From: Priapulus caudatus
Taxonomy: Eukaryota > Priapulida > Priapulimorpha > Priapulimorphida > Priapulidae
Assembly: GCF_000485595.1 (NCBI RefSeq)
Contig: NW_014577591.1
Location: forward strand, 30,964 to 64,318
DNA: 33,355 nt
Direction of reading: 5' to 3'
The notes beneath the pieces were generated by a model. It searched no databases, was not told the DNA's origin, and saw nothing but the letters and a program-made list of their open reading frames with translations. The position numbers and the translations under genes are program-made. Every line of letters starts with the position of its first letter. The stretch's first letter is position 1. Shown here one piece after another: positions 10,071 through 19,588 of this stretch.

Positions 10071-10331
10071 TCTGGTTATCAGCCTCAACTTTTTTACCCT
10101 CCCCCCCCAAAGCACAAAATACGATTATACGGCTATATTACGCGTTTTTACAGTCACACAAACGCGCACACGCGGGTATGGTCGCACGCACGCGTGCGCG
10201 TGTATTATAGGCGTAAATTCACATTTTGTACCTCGGGGAGTGAAAAAGTTTAGGCTGAAATCCGGCCATTTACCTGCAAAAGTTTTTCCATGCTTGACTG
10301 GTCAAGGGCGATACCATCCGCGAGAGGGGTG
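10071..10331. mobile_element. TIR element, copy 2 (left end lost at the gap)
   Basis: It begins inside the element at the sequence corresponding to 9772 of copy 1 and ends with GGGCGATACCATCCGCGAGA then GGGG, the family's right terminus. After about 10220 it differs from copy 1 by many substitutions and a small G-run change, so it is a separate copy and not only a mis-joined overlap, although the gap makes this uncertain. Confidence 0.6.
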
Positions 10332-10497
10332 TGAGGTAGTGCGCAAGAAGAAACGACGAGAGGCGAGTATAATATATATATATTATATATATGTGTGTAT
10401 ATGTATAGCGCCCGAGAAAGAGAGAAATTAGATGGGCCGCACGCCGCGCGATGGCATTTATGGAACACGGTTAAAAAAGGGCGACGTCGCGTTTGAA

Positions 10498-10592
10498 AAG
10501 AGAGAGAGAGAGAGAGAGACTGTGTGTGCGTGCGTGCGTGCGTGTGCGTGCGTGTGTGTGCGTGTGTGTATGTGTGCGTGTGCGTATGTGTG
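10498..10592. repeat. GA then TG/TGCG microsatellite
   Basis: AGAGAGAGAG followed by about 70 bp of alternating GTGTGTGCGTGCGTGCG. The short histidine/threonine-rich open frame on the minus strand across it is a product of the repeat. Confidence 0.9.
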
Positions 10593-10822
10593 AAAGAAAG
10601 AGGGAGAGGGTGAGCGGGAAGGCGAGAGAAGTAATTATATATTAGAAGGAATATGTGCATCGATCCATGCTTGTGTGTGTTCCGTTTGTGCCGTACGTGC
10701 GTATGTACTGCCCATACGTGTGCACATCTCCGTCTGCATTCTTTCCTCCCTCCGTCCCTCTCTCATTTCTCTCCTCTTTCCTTCCTCCTCCCCCCTCACT
10801 CCCTTCCCCTCAGTATTTCCCT

Positions 10823-11050
10823 CCCCCTCTCGCGGATAGTATCGCCCACGGCATCAGTTGCGCGGCTATATAATACGTTTTGTCAGTCACACAAACACAT
10901 ACACACATTAACGGACGCGCACACGCAGGTATGGTCGCACGCGCGCGTGCGCGTGCATTATAGGCATAAATTCACATTTTGTGCCTCGGGGGGGGGGGGT
11001 TAAAAAGTTTCAGCTGAAATACGGTCATTTGGCTGGCTAACATTTCACCA
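10823..11050. mobile_element. TIR element, copy 3 (right end lost)
   Basis: It starts CCCCCTCTCGCGGATAGTAT and continues through CGGCATCAGTTGCGCGG, the family's left terminus. It runs through TCGCACGCGCGCGTGCGCG and a G-run at about 10988, and stops at ACATTTCACC, where the 160-bp tandem repeat begins. The right TIR is missing. Confidence 0.6.
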
Positions 11051-11451
11051 TATATGATAGACATTAATTCGAATTTGTGACTGTTACTAAATACCATTTG
11101 TGTCTATTATTAAATCATTTAGTGTTTGTCAATAATTCCATGCCCGTGATTGGCAGAGGAAAAATAAGTTGTATCTGATTGGTTGATTTAACGGCTGTCA
11201 CTAAATAAAATATATGATAGACATAAATTCGAATTTGACTGTCACTAAATACCATTTGTGTCTATCGACTATCATTAAATCATTTAGTGTTTGTCAATAA
11301 TTCCATGAGAAAATGATTGGCTGAGAAAAAATAGGTTGTATCCGATTGGTTGATTTAATGACTGTCACTAAATGGAATATATGATAGTCACTAAATAGAC
11401 AATATCATACATTAATTCGAATTTGTGACTGTCACTAAATACCATTTGTGT
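11051..11451. repeat. 160-bp tandem repeat, 2.5 units
   Basis: Units start at TATATGATAGACATTAATTC (11051), 11211 and 11378, giving periods of about 160 and 167 bp. Each unit holds CACTAAATACCATTTGTGTC and TTTAGTGTTTGTCAATAATT, and the first two also carry GATTGGTTGATTTAA. The third unit is cut after CATTTGTGTC. It is a satellite-like array with no coding potential. Confidence 0.85.
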
Positions 11452-11521
11452 CCCACCTCGCCTGCCATATACGTCGGTAATCGGCGAGCTATAGCAGCTG
11501 TTTAATCTGCTGTCGGCACTC

Positions 11522-11654
11522 GTGTAAAACAACTATTTATGATGACTCTAAAAAGCTAAAACTACTTGTCACGGATTGTCCTTGAAAAAAAAATGTCCTT
11601 GATATGTCCTTGAAAGGTCATTGAAAACTAATTCACACTTTTGTGGGAACCATG
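11522..11654. mobile_element. Partial copy of the CCTTGAAAGTCC element
   Basis: TGTAAAACAACTATTT through CACTTTTGTGGGAACCATG matches 9208-9385 with one internal deletion of about 30 bp. It keeps the phrases CTAAAACTACTTGTCAC and ATGTCCTTGA. It is the right-hand part of the element at 8956-9390. Confidence 0.7.
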
Positions 11655-12470
11655 GATCGGTATTATGATGTTATGTCAAACAACGCGAATAAAATCTTGC
11701 CATGTTTTCTGTGTCAGGCGTGTCTTATGGTTACAATCAAGGTAGGAGTGGTCTGATGTGCATATTGCGATAAAATCGCTAGCATATATATTAGCATCTC
11801 ATTATAAATAGAGCTCGCTTCAGTTCTACCACACCTCGCTGTTCATATACGTATCTCGAACCAGAGAAGAAAGCCAATGTGAGGAAAGCCAATAGACAAA
11901 TGAGCACAGGTACGCGTATACCTACGCAGGTATGAGCATACCTACGCGTATACACTTAAACCATTTCAATAATTGCGAGGAATACCTATGCTACTTATAA
12001 AACACATGAACACAGGAATTCATGAAACCAAAGGAACACAGCTAGGTACTTTTGCACACGTACACTTAAGCCGCTTTCAATAATGGCAACGAATATATGC
12101 TACATATGAACCCACCCACTCTCGAACGAGTTTATCTCCGACTTTCGCGCAATCGATTTACAAGAGTCAATTTAAAATCAGTTACCGTTTCTAACCTAAG
12201 GAATCGGTATACCTCACTATCTTTTAATGTGTGACTGGCACACTATACTACTGGCATACATGTGTGTGGCACTGGCATACTACGCGAAATAGCTCAGTGG
12301 GTAAGGGCATGGTAAATCTGGGTAAAGAGGGCAGTTTCAGGCAAATTATTTTGCGTTTTATTTCTTTCATTTGATTTTCCAATTCCTATGTTTCTATTGT
12401 TACTTAGCTCAGAGTAATAATTATTAGGAACATTTGGAATTACAATACTAACTGGGAAATAATAATCTGT
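11655..12470. other. No gene; short internal duplication
   Basis: AT-rich. Bases 11948-12010 and 12061-12115 are diverged direct repeats (TACACTTAA..TTTCAATAAT..GC..CGAATA). TACGCGTATAC/CCTACGCAGG palindromic motifs lie at 11910-11955. Near 12289 the string TAGCTCAGTGGG matches a tRNA A box but no proper B box or cloverleaf follows. Confidence 0.5.
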
Positions 12471-12692
12471 GCGTGCGTGTATAATATGTGCACGTGTGCA
12501 TGCCTGTACGCGTGAGTGCGTGTGCCTGCGCATGTGCGTATGTGGGCGTGCGTATGTTTATGTTTGTACTCGTGTGCATGCGTGAGTGCGCGCATGCATG
12601 TGTGCGTGAATGCACGCGAGTGTGCGCGTGTATGCATGTGTGTGTACGTCCATATGTGCGTGTATGTGCGTGTGCGTGTGTGTGCGCGCATT
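12471..12692. repeat. TG/TGCG-rich alternating tract
   Basis: About 220 bp of alternating purine-pyrimidine sequence (GTGCGTGCGTG, GTGTGCATGCGTGAGTGCGC). It produces overlapping cysteine/valine-rich and histidine/threonine-rich frames on both strands that are not genes. Such sequence favours Z-DNA. Confidence 0.9.
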
Positions 12693-12773
12693 TATCTTAA
12701 CCATAACATAACGTTATAGTATGGTTTTGTGTTAGCTGAGATCGAAATGCCGATAGCAATATCACGTTATATA

Positions 12774-13500
12774 AACAAGTGCCGCAGTGCGACAGGGCTC
12801 ATCTGGTGTCTGGTGTTCTGCTGATAAATTCATTTGTGCATAGCAAGACGTCTTATACATAAGTCTTCTTTATTCTTGTTTGACTTTCGTAGCCATGCAA
12901 TTCGAACAAATATATCAGCTACACTTTCGCACCCACCTAATCTCTATGCATTGCAGACACATGTGCATTGCAGGTTGGCAGGCAACAATTATGATTAGAA
13001 GCGTGCCGGTCATGGGCTGCCCCGTGTTTTTGCCTACCCACGCGAGCATTCACTGATTCAGCCTTCAGGGTGCTATAGACAGACTTCTTTAGAACATAAT
13101 AAGATTTAAGGAGCGTAAACCTTGTTCAACAAACATTTGCCTTTGCAATTCAACTGTGCAACTGTAGCCTCACATTCACACAGGTATGGGCTCTAATAAT
13201 AGCAAAAGCAGTTCAGTTCTTTGTTAACAGTCAACAAATCAATGTTTAACCCTCCTCTTGAGGATCAAAAGGTTATCCGACACTTACTCTTCGCATGTCA
13301 GCGGAAAGTACATTTCACGGTCCTTTCAATAAAGCCATAAAAATGGTAGGTCACCGCTGAAACAAAAAAGTTTTTCAATCGCTCCGTCAGACCATGTCCT
13401 CAGAAAATGTCTAAAATCTGCCCTCTGCCCCCATTGACCTTTGACCTGTGACCTCCAATTTCGGCACAGTGATGGCTTTTCCTACCATGATGCTATACAC
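12774..13500 (+). repeat. AACAAGTGCCG dispersed family, copy C (diverged, truncated)
   Basis: It starts AACAAGTGCCGCAGTGCGAC. From about 13095 it parallels the other copies (TTTAAGGAGCGTAAACC, CAACAAATCAATGTTTAACC, TTTCAATAAAGCCATAAAAA, TGACCTTTGACCTGTGACC). It breaks off after GATGCTATACAC at 13500, where the other copies continue to a hairpin terminus. The duplicate of the zinc-finger gene's 3' end begins 45 bases later. Confidence 0.75.
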
Positions 13501-13544
13501 CTATAGACACATATGGGCATAAGACAGAGGATACTGCATGCATG

Positions 13545-13782
13545 CAAGCATTTGACATCTATGATAGCAAATTGTAGCTATAGAGCTGCATGCCGTGGTT
13601 GATAGCGTACAAAATTTGTATGATAGAAATGTTTGATATAATTATGAGGCATGATTTTTTTTACTCACAAATATACAAATTTACAACTAGGAAAGCCCTT
13701 TCACAGCCGATTCGTGTGGCAGTAAATGAGCTAGAAATCTTTCTAGGCAAGATGTGTATTTTGTACAGCACTTTTCAACTAT

Positions 13783-13823
<41 letters not shown>

Positions 13824-14530
13824 TATCGTATGTACATCATATATATCGTAATCAACTATGTTATTAACCACCTTTTCATTCACAACCATAATTATGCAAT
13901 GCTGGATCCTTCATCATAGGATATGGAGCTTGTTCCACCTTAGCATCCTAGTTTTACTCTACATTCCTACCTATACAGAGAGCACGTGCTTCATACATGC
14001 TACAGCTACGCCATAGTCTAATTTGCACAAATCATTCTAACACAAAGTGTCTTTTAGTAGTCACTGTGATAATTGTCTAATTTCGCTCATGAACGCTCAG
14101 CATTGGATACAATAAAATTATTATACATACCAATTAAATTCATGTAAAATCACACTAGTAATTATGCTCACCACAAAAGCATTCTTAGTGTGTCGGCGTG
14201 AAATTACTTACAATTTTACAATGCTAAAAAGTACACTTGCGAGAAATCATATATACTACCATCAAGTACATAATGGCTTCAAAGTGCCAACTCAGGCCTT
14301 ACAAACAGGTCATAAGCATCTAGCTAACACACAGAACACACTGTTCTACTGGCCGCGAGCCACTTAAATAATTTAGAGGATTCCATCCATACCGACGCAT
14401 AAAGTGTCTATGTTTCCGGGTGCCGCCGCCACCAGCAGCCAGCTATTACCACTGCCGCTGCCGTGGAGTAACGCATGTCTCTCCAATGCCTGCTCGTCGT
14501 AGAATGCGGCCCCGCACACCGGACACTTGT
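13545..14530 (-). repeat. Segmental duplicate of the FLYWCH-C2H2 gene 3' end
   Basis: Bases 13545-14530 match 20836-21834 almost throughout, with scattered substitutions and small indels. The duplicated unit is the last ~155 bp of coding sequence plus about 830 bp of 3' flank. The match begins at CAAGCATTTGACATCT and ends at ACACTTGT. Outside these points the two loci are unrelated. The copy has an expanded AT microsatellite (13785-13821). Confidence 0.93.
13785..13821. repeat. AT dinucleotide microsatellite
   Basis: An uninterrupted run of about 18 TA repeats inside the duplicated 3' flank. The counterpart near 21103-21112 has only about five repeats, so this one expanded after the duplication (or the other shrank). 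Confidence 0.9.
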
Positions 14531-14531
14531 G
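14373..14531 (-). pseudogene. Duplicated last zinc finger of the FLYWCH-C2H2 gene
   Basis: This is the C-terminal ~52 codons of the gene at 21677-25267, with the stop TAA at 14373-14375. It reads KCPVCGAAFYDEQALERHAL then LHG, so both Cys and both His ligands survive. There are a few replacements against the parent (Lys to Glu in the finger, a Trp and a Leu in the tail). The frame is still open, but it begins at the junction with integrase-like sequence and meets an in-frame TGA a few bases upstream, so it has no start of its own. It could only be expressed as a 3' exon of a fused transcript. Confidence 0.8.
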
Positions 14532-15190
14532 CAGTCATCTGCTGTGATGGGCGTAATGGTCTCGGGAATATTCACAATTGTCAAATTGTTGTCATTCTCG
14601 GGTTCACTATTGGCACTCTCACCATCTGCATCGTTATCAGTCTCCTCCGTTTGACGAAACATTTCAGTGCATTTCCCCTCATTGCAGTGTTTGCAGAACG
14701 TTGCAACTCAAGTGAACGCTGAACGAATAGTTGTAGTGAAGATGATTTTGCTGTTCTCAATGTGTGGTGATTCCAAATGGCTGTGAAATCATCCAAAGAT
14801 TTCTGAATGCGTGGCAGGTACACATAATGCAGTGCAAACAGTTGCTCATCACTATTCGGATTCAGTACATGATTCGCTTCAAGCTGGCAGAAAAGTTCAT
14901 AAAACACATTGGTGGAGCCATTCCATGCATCCACCCACAGTCTCTCGATGCGGATATTGTGGACGCTCTTTCCTCTTATTGCGCTTCCACGCACTGCCCC
15001 GCGATAGTGCAACATTGCATCGCAGACAAAGATATTCTCTCCCCTTATCCACTCGAACCCGTGACGGCCAACCATACTCTTTCACGGCATTTTCAAAGTG
15101 TTGATATACTGTTGTCGCCTTGTTGTTGATGGAAGCCTTCAGAAAAACTATCAATCTTGAGTATCCATCGACTGCACCGTTATACGCCAA
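14531..15190 (-). pseudogene. Integrase (DDE) core pseudogene, exon C
   Basis: Main part of an integrase-type catalytic domain of the kind found in multi-copy, intron-bearing animal genes of transposon origin. The acceptor TTTTTATCAG precedes 15190. The first frame gives NGAVDGYSRLIVFLKAS and later GWPSRVRVDKG. The second frame gives GENIFVCDAMLHYRG and NIRIERLW (Asp and Glu at the expected catalytic positions), then LFALHYVYLPRIQ. A third frame gives an acidic tail ending VNIPETITPITADD. Changes of frame lie near 15045 and near 14660, and about seven bases seem lost at the exon start. It is truncated at 14531, where the zinc-finger gene duplicate begins. Non-functional as a single protein. 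Confidence 0.85.
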
Positions 15191-15367
15191 CTGATAAAAA
15201 CAAAATGGAAATTAACAAGAGTAAGGAAACAAAATTATGTAATATATCTTATTATGAATCCATTAAATTTTCACCAGTGCGGCCATATTGAATATCGCAG
15301 ATCGCGATCACGAACCTTCCTCTACTCAGCCCCATGTACCAAGCAAAAATGGAGTGGACTTTATTGT

Positions 15368-16130
15368 AACAAGTGCCGCAGAGCGACAGTGCCCTCCTGC
15401 TACCGTGTTTGCGCTCAGAGCATATATCTAGGATACTACTAATACAGATCTAAAATCTATGATAGGCTTTCCTATAGCTACTGGTAGTACAGTAATAAAG
15501 ATACAGCTGTGTAACTTTAATGAATTCGCTATATTAACATGTTATCATGGATATGCGTCGAGCGCAAGCGTAGTGGTGGTGGTGGGGGAGGGTGGGGGGA
15601 GGATGGGTGGAGGGGCGGGTGGAGGGGGCTCTAATAGCAAAAGCAGTTCAGTCCTTTGTTAACAGTCAACAAATCCATGTTTAACCCTCCTCTTGAAGGT
15701 CAACAAAAAAGTTTTGCACTCGGTCCATTAGACCATGTCATCAGCAAAGGTCTGATATCTGACCTTTCCCCCACTGCCCTTTGACCCGTGACCTCCAATT
15801 TCGCGCTGGTGATGGGTTTCCACCCCATCACACTATACATCGAATATTAAGAGCGTAGGTCAATTCCGTATTTCCTCCTATACCTTAAGTTACGGGGGAA
15901 ATATTCCCCCTCCATTGACACTTCTTGACCTTTGACCCTTGACCCTCAAATTCGACATCCCGAGTCCTTTTCGCAATCCCCCCCTCCCCGACGTACCGAA
16001 TATCAAGACCGTACGTCGAGTGGTTAAGATTTGTGCCCAACTGTTGACGGACGCAAGGACGGACGCACGGAAAGACTGACAATCATGCGATTCTACAAGC
16101 TGCATCTGACTTCGTCAGCTGAGCTAAAAA
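15368..16130 (+). repeat. AACAAGTGCCG dispersed family, copy D
   Basis: It starts AACAAGTGCCGCAGAGCGAC and ends ATCTGACTTCGTCAGCTGAG then CTAAAAA. It contains the shared blocks AGTCAACAAATCCATGTTTA, CCTTTGACCCGTGACC, TACGTCGAGTGGTTAAGAT and GCGATTCTACAAGCTGCAT. Compared with copy A it lacks much of the left half and has a GGTGG-rich insertion at about 15569-15630. It lies inside the intron between integrase exons C and B. Confidence 0.8.
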
Positions 16131-16200
16131 GAGGCATCTTGGGAAATATGTGTCCGATATCGTAATCATGGTAGCAAGATGTAATCCACAAAGAGTTTTT

Positions 16201-16268
16201 GGCTGGTGAATGTCCGGTCGTCATTTTCGATTGATGATTAGATTGTGGCGTCATCTTTTGACAAAACA
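16201..16268. repeat. 70-bp dispersed repeat, copy 1
   Basis: GGCTGGTGAATGTCCGGTCG, TCATTTTCGATTGATGAT and GCGTCATCTTTTGACAAAAC match 17511-17581 at roughly 85% as judged by eye. One copy is in the integrase pseudogene's intron, the other just upstream of its exon A. Confidence 0.75.
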
Positions 16269-16544
16269 GCTAGCTGTCTATTTGAAGCAGTGGTTGGAGA
16301 CTTGGCGGGTGCACGAAAAACTACTGCGAGAGGAGTGTAATTTCCATTAGAATTAGAAGGCCCCTGTGAAGTGTGGGTAATAAAAATTGCATCCTAGTAT
16401 AATAAAGCGGATAGATTTCGTCCTCGACATGATGCCGCAAGGACAGCCAAATGGTGCATCAGATGAACAACACCAGGTTCATTCCTGCGGTCACAGCCAA
16501 CAAGAGCAGTCATCATGGTCATACACTAGGGTTTCTACCATTAC

Positions 16545-16835
16545 CTTATTAATTTCATGTTGCCATCCAATTGCTAAAGGGAATTAGGTCCCTTGACACT
16601 GTATTCTCGCCGTTTAAGTGTAGGTCTTGATCGCAGAGCCACTCCAAATGGGTCGACGCGTCGAACAGATTCACGTACTTTGTCTCGCGGAACATTGATG
16701 CCCTTGTTCCGTAACTTCACATGGACATTGTTTGCACCAATCTGTCGGTTGTCATGAATAGCATCTTTCACAGCTGCATCTAGCTCCTCCTGAGCCATCA
16801 CCCGTGGTTTGTCCAGGACAGCCAATCCAAACTGC
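16545..16835 (-). pseudogene. Integrase pseudogene, exon B
   Basis: Acceptor CACTTTTCAG before 16835, donor GTAATGG after 16545. It joins exon A in phase (AG|G, Arg). The product reads QFGLAVLDKPRVMAQEELDA, then the linker helix region with HDNRQIGANNVHVKLRNKGI, then VRRVDPFG and REYSVKGPNSL. Where the family has a conserved Trp (LW-x-LDGN) there is an amber TAG. The frame then continues QLDGNMKLIR, whose Asp is the expected first catalytic residue. This single nonsense codon is strong evidence for a pseudogene. Confidence 0.85.
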
Positions 16836-17260
16836 CTGAAAAGTGATTAAACAAATGATCATGATGATTGCATGCCAGGTCCTAGGAAAACATGATGAAA
16901 GTTCAAACATGCATTTTTTCAGATTCATTTCAGAATTTTTGTTGTGGATGGTATGTAGGCTATAGTTTCTTTCACATAAATTAATATTCATTATTCTTGG
17001 CTATTGTTGAATATTTTTGGCACCACGTGGAACAGTCTACTACCACAAGACCGCAATACATTCGTGCCAGTACCTGCCACCATGCAGTGTCCCGGTCTTC
17101 AATGGAACCTGAAAACATTCTTGTTCTCAAGTCACAGTGGTATAGCATGCCCTGAACTTTCAAATCATAGTGTCATTGACATGATTGATAACTTTCAGTG
17201 TAGGCCTATTGAGGCTAGCACATTTTTCATATTTTTGTACATGTGAATGATTAAGCCTAC

Positions 17261-17435
17261 CTCATCTTCCTCTGGATTGTTTTAGTAGACACCTTTAGCA
17301 TTTCTGCCATTTTTCTGTTCGTGAACCGACACGCAAGAAAAGATTCCAACTGGGGTTTGGTAATATTATACTGTGGAGCTCCTCTTACTCCACTTGCAAT
17401 GCGGTAGCTTCTGTATTCAGTGGACTGTGCATTTC
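17261..17435 (-). pseudogene. Integrase pseudogene, exon A (N-terminal helix-turn-helix)
   Basis: Acceptor TTTATTCCAG before 17435, donor GTAGGC after 17261. It is 57 codons plus split codons at both ends. The key part is PQYNITKPQLESFLACRFTN, then RKMAEMLKVSTKTIQRKM. This is the helix-turn-helix that precedes the linker in this integrase family (pattern: leading hydrophobic helix, then IA-x-LLGVS-x-RTIRRRM). No lesion is seen in this exon. Any further 5' exons were not found. Confidence 0.8.
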
Positions 17436-17510
17436 CTGGAATAAATAAAATAATATGGCAGAGACCAATCGATGACCTCTCGGCAGTTTCCAGAGACTTC
17501 GGAAGACATT

Positions 17511-17581
17511 GGCTGGTGATGTCCGGTCGTCATTTTCACCTGTCTAGATGATTCAATTGTGGCGCCGTCTTTTGACAAAAC
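17511..17581. repeat. 70-bp dispersed repeat, copy 2
   Basis: Counterpart of 16201-16268: GGCTGGTGATGTCCGGTCGT, TAGATGATTCAATTGTGGCG and CGTCTTTTGACAAAAC. Both are in the same orientation and bracket integrase exons A and B. Confidence 0.75.
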
Positions 17582-17663
17582 TTTCGAACATGTCGAAGGC
17601 CTAGCCAGGCCCTAGCATATAGGACTACTTAGGCATAATTACATCAAGCATGCTAGCCCCAAA

Positions 17664-17926
17664 CAGTGGCGTAGCTAGGATTTTTTCAGCGGGGGGGGGG
17701 GGGCGGGGGGGCTTTCATTTTTGGGGGGGGGGACAATATATAATTTTACTGAGATGTGGTTCGAACCCTCTTTCTTTGTATTATACTGTTCTAACGGCAT
17801 TGTTTTTAATTCAATTTTTTTTTTATCAAGCATGAATTTTCAGTGGGGGGGCACCTGGGGGGGGCACAGAAAATTTGTGAGGGGGGCACGTGCCCCCCAG
17901 GCTCCCCCCGTAGCTATACGCCCCTG
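17664..17926. mobile_element. hAT-type MITE with 8-bp target duplication
   Basis: The left end is CAGTGGCGTAGCTAGG and the right end, read in reverse, is CAGGGGCGTATAGCTACGGG. Long G/C-runs sit just inside both ends. The flanks are GCCCCAAA (17656-17663) and GCCCCGAA (17927-17934), an 8-bp direct repeat with one mismatch, the length hAT transposases make. No transposase is encoded. Confidence 0.85.
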
Positions 17927-18118
17927 GCCCCGAAACCCTAGCCCCATGCTTAGGCCACATGAGCTTGCAGGCTATTGTGGAGATTTCAGGGGGGATGACG
18001 TCATACAACCAGAGACCAGTTCAACAGCGACAGGTAGAAAGTTTTCCCCAATGACCCAGACAAGCGCGGTGGAAGGGGTACCATAGCTACCAGATGTGAG
18101 AGGTAAGGGTGCTACGCC

Positions 18119-18339
18119 CACAGGCACTTGGAGCGTTTCAATAAAATACAATGCTAAATAAATACGAAATCTATTTACTACCAAAGTCTTAATGTTTCTA
18201 TACTCTCTTTCACCTATTATTGCCGCCAATTTCCTGCAAATGCCATCCAAATGCTTATCTGCAACAAACGCTGGATGCCGCTGCAGACAGACACATTTAT
18301 TTAGCATTATATTTTATTGAAACGTTCCAAGTGCCTGTG
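18119..18339. mobile_element. CACAGGCACTTGG MITE
   Basis: A 221-bp element with inverted ends of about 46 bp: left CACAGGCACTTGGAGCGTTT, right (reverse) CACAGGCACTTGGAACGTTT, both continuing through CAATAAAATA and ATGCTAAATAAAT. A fragment of the same terminus occurs at 19898-19940 (CACAGGCACTTGGAACGTCT). No coding capacity. Confidence 0.8.
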
Positions 18340-18431
18340 GAAGCGCTGTCTGCAGTAGAGACGTGCACCAAATTCGAGGCCCGGCGCACGTCTCCACAGC
18401 GGTCAGCGGATGGTCTGTAGTTTTAGAAGAT

Positions 18432-19588
18432 AACAAGTGCCGCGGAGCGACAGCGCTCATCTACCGTCTACTGCGGTGACTCTGTGGTGGAGTGGTGGGA
18501 TTCTAGTAAACCCTGTTAGTCCCAAATGTGTTCACATACACGCCGAAACAGTGGAATGCACAGGGAATGGTGTCAGGAACCTTCTCAAGGAATGTTCGTT
18601 GGGATCGTTATGAAGTTGCCACGAGATGGCGCGTACGTTTAAGTGTCTTCAGATTAAAGATGGAAGCTCCCATCGTACGTAGTAGCAACAACTATTTGTA
18701 AGACAATAGGTAAGCACTCATCAATTTACCTATGCAAGCCTACAGGCTGCAATAGAGAGCTGCCACCTGTAACCAATTAACGCAGGCAAAAACTACACAG
18801 TACCAGCAACACATGCACTGGCAGTAGCATGGCAGTGGCATACGTTACATGTAACATACTGACAGTACAGAATGCCATCGAAATTATACGATTTAAGGAG
18901 CATAAACCTTCTTTAACCAAATTTAGCATTTTGAAATTTTACTGTGACATTGTAGCCTCATACATCCAGGCATGTCTAGATTCTACTAGCAAACCCGGTA
19001 GTCAAATTCTTTCTAACAGACAGTCAACAAATCCATGTTTAACCCTCCTCTTGAGGATCAAAAGTTATCTGACACTTACTCTTCGCATGTCAGCAGAAAG
19101 TACATTTCATGGTCCTTTCAATAATGCCATAAAAATGCTAGGTCACCGCTGAAACAAAAAAGTTTTTCAATCGCACCGTCAGACCATGTCCCTCAGAAAA
19201 TGTCTAAAATCTGCCCTGTGCCATTGACCTTTGACCTGTGACTCCAATTTCGGCACAGTGATGGTTTTCCTACAATGATGCTATACACAAACTATCACGA
19301 GCCTAGGTCGAGCCGTTTAGATTTGTGCCGCAATTCTGCATTTCCTCCCTATACCTTAAGTTAAGGAGTGAATGTTCCTTCTTTTAACCCTCTTGACCTT
19401 TGACCTTTGACCCCAGCTTCGACATCCCAACTCGTTTTGACGACTCCCCCCAATGTGCCGAATATCGTGACCGTACGTCGAGCGGTTAAGATGTGTGCCC
19501 AACTGTTGACAGACGGACGGACGGACGGACGAACGGACGATCGTGCGATTCTACAAGCTGCATCTGACTATGTCAGATGAGCTAAAAA
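18432..19588 (+). repeat. AACAAGTGCCG dispersed family, copy A (longest)
   Basis: The most complete copy, 1157 bp. It starts AACAAGTGCCGCGGAGCGAC and ends TGACTATGTCAGATGAGCTA then AAAA. Shared blocks include CACGAGATGGCGCGTACGTT, TTACATGTAACATACTGACA, TTGACCTTTGACC repeats and a (ACGG)n run at 19511-19540 before GCGATTCTACAAGCTGCAT. The end forms a hairpin like that at 4967. The open frame at 18829-19152 lies wholly in the repeat and resembles no known protein. Its class is unclear. Confidence 0.8.

Noticed and set aside
12285-12350. Possible tRNA gene (TAGCTCAGTGGG)
   Set aside because: Only the A box matches. No anticodon arm, T arm or acceptor pairing could be drawn.
13545-14530. Processed retrocopy of the FLYWCH gene 3' end
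   Set aside because: No poly(A) tract at the expected end (before 13545), and the flanks show no target duplication. A segmental duplication explains it better.
18829-19152. 107-codon plus-strand frame
   Set aside because: Lies entirely within the dispersed AACAAGTGCCG repeat, and the matching frame is broken in the other copies.
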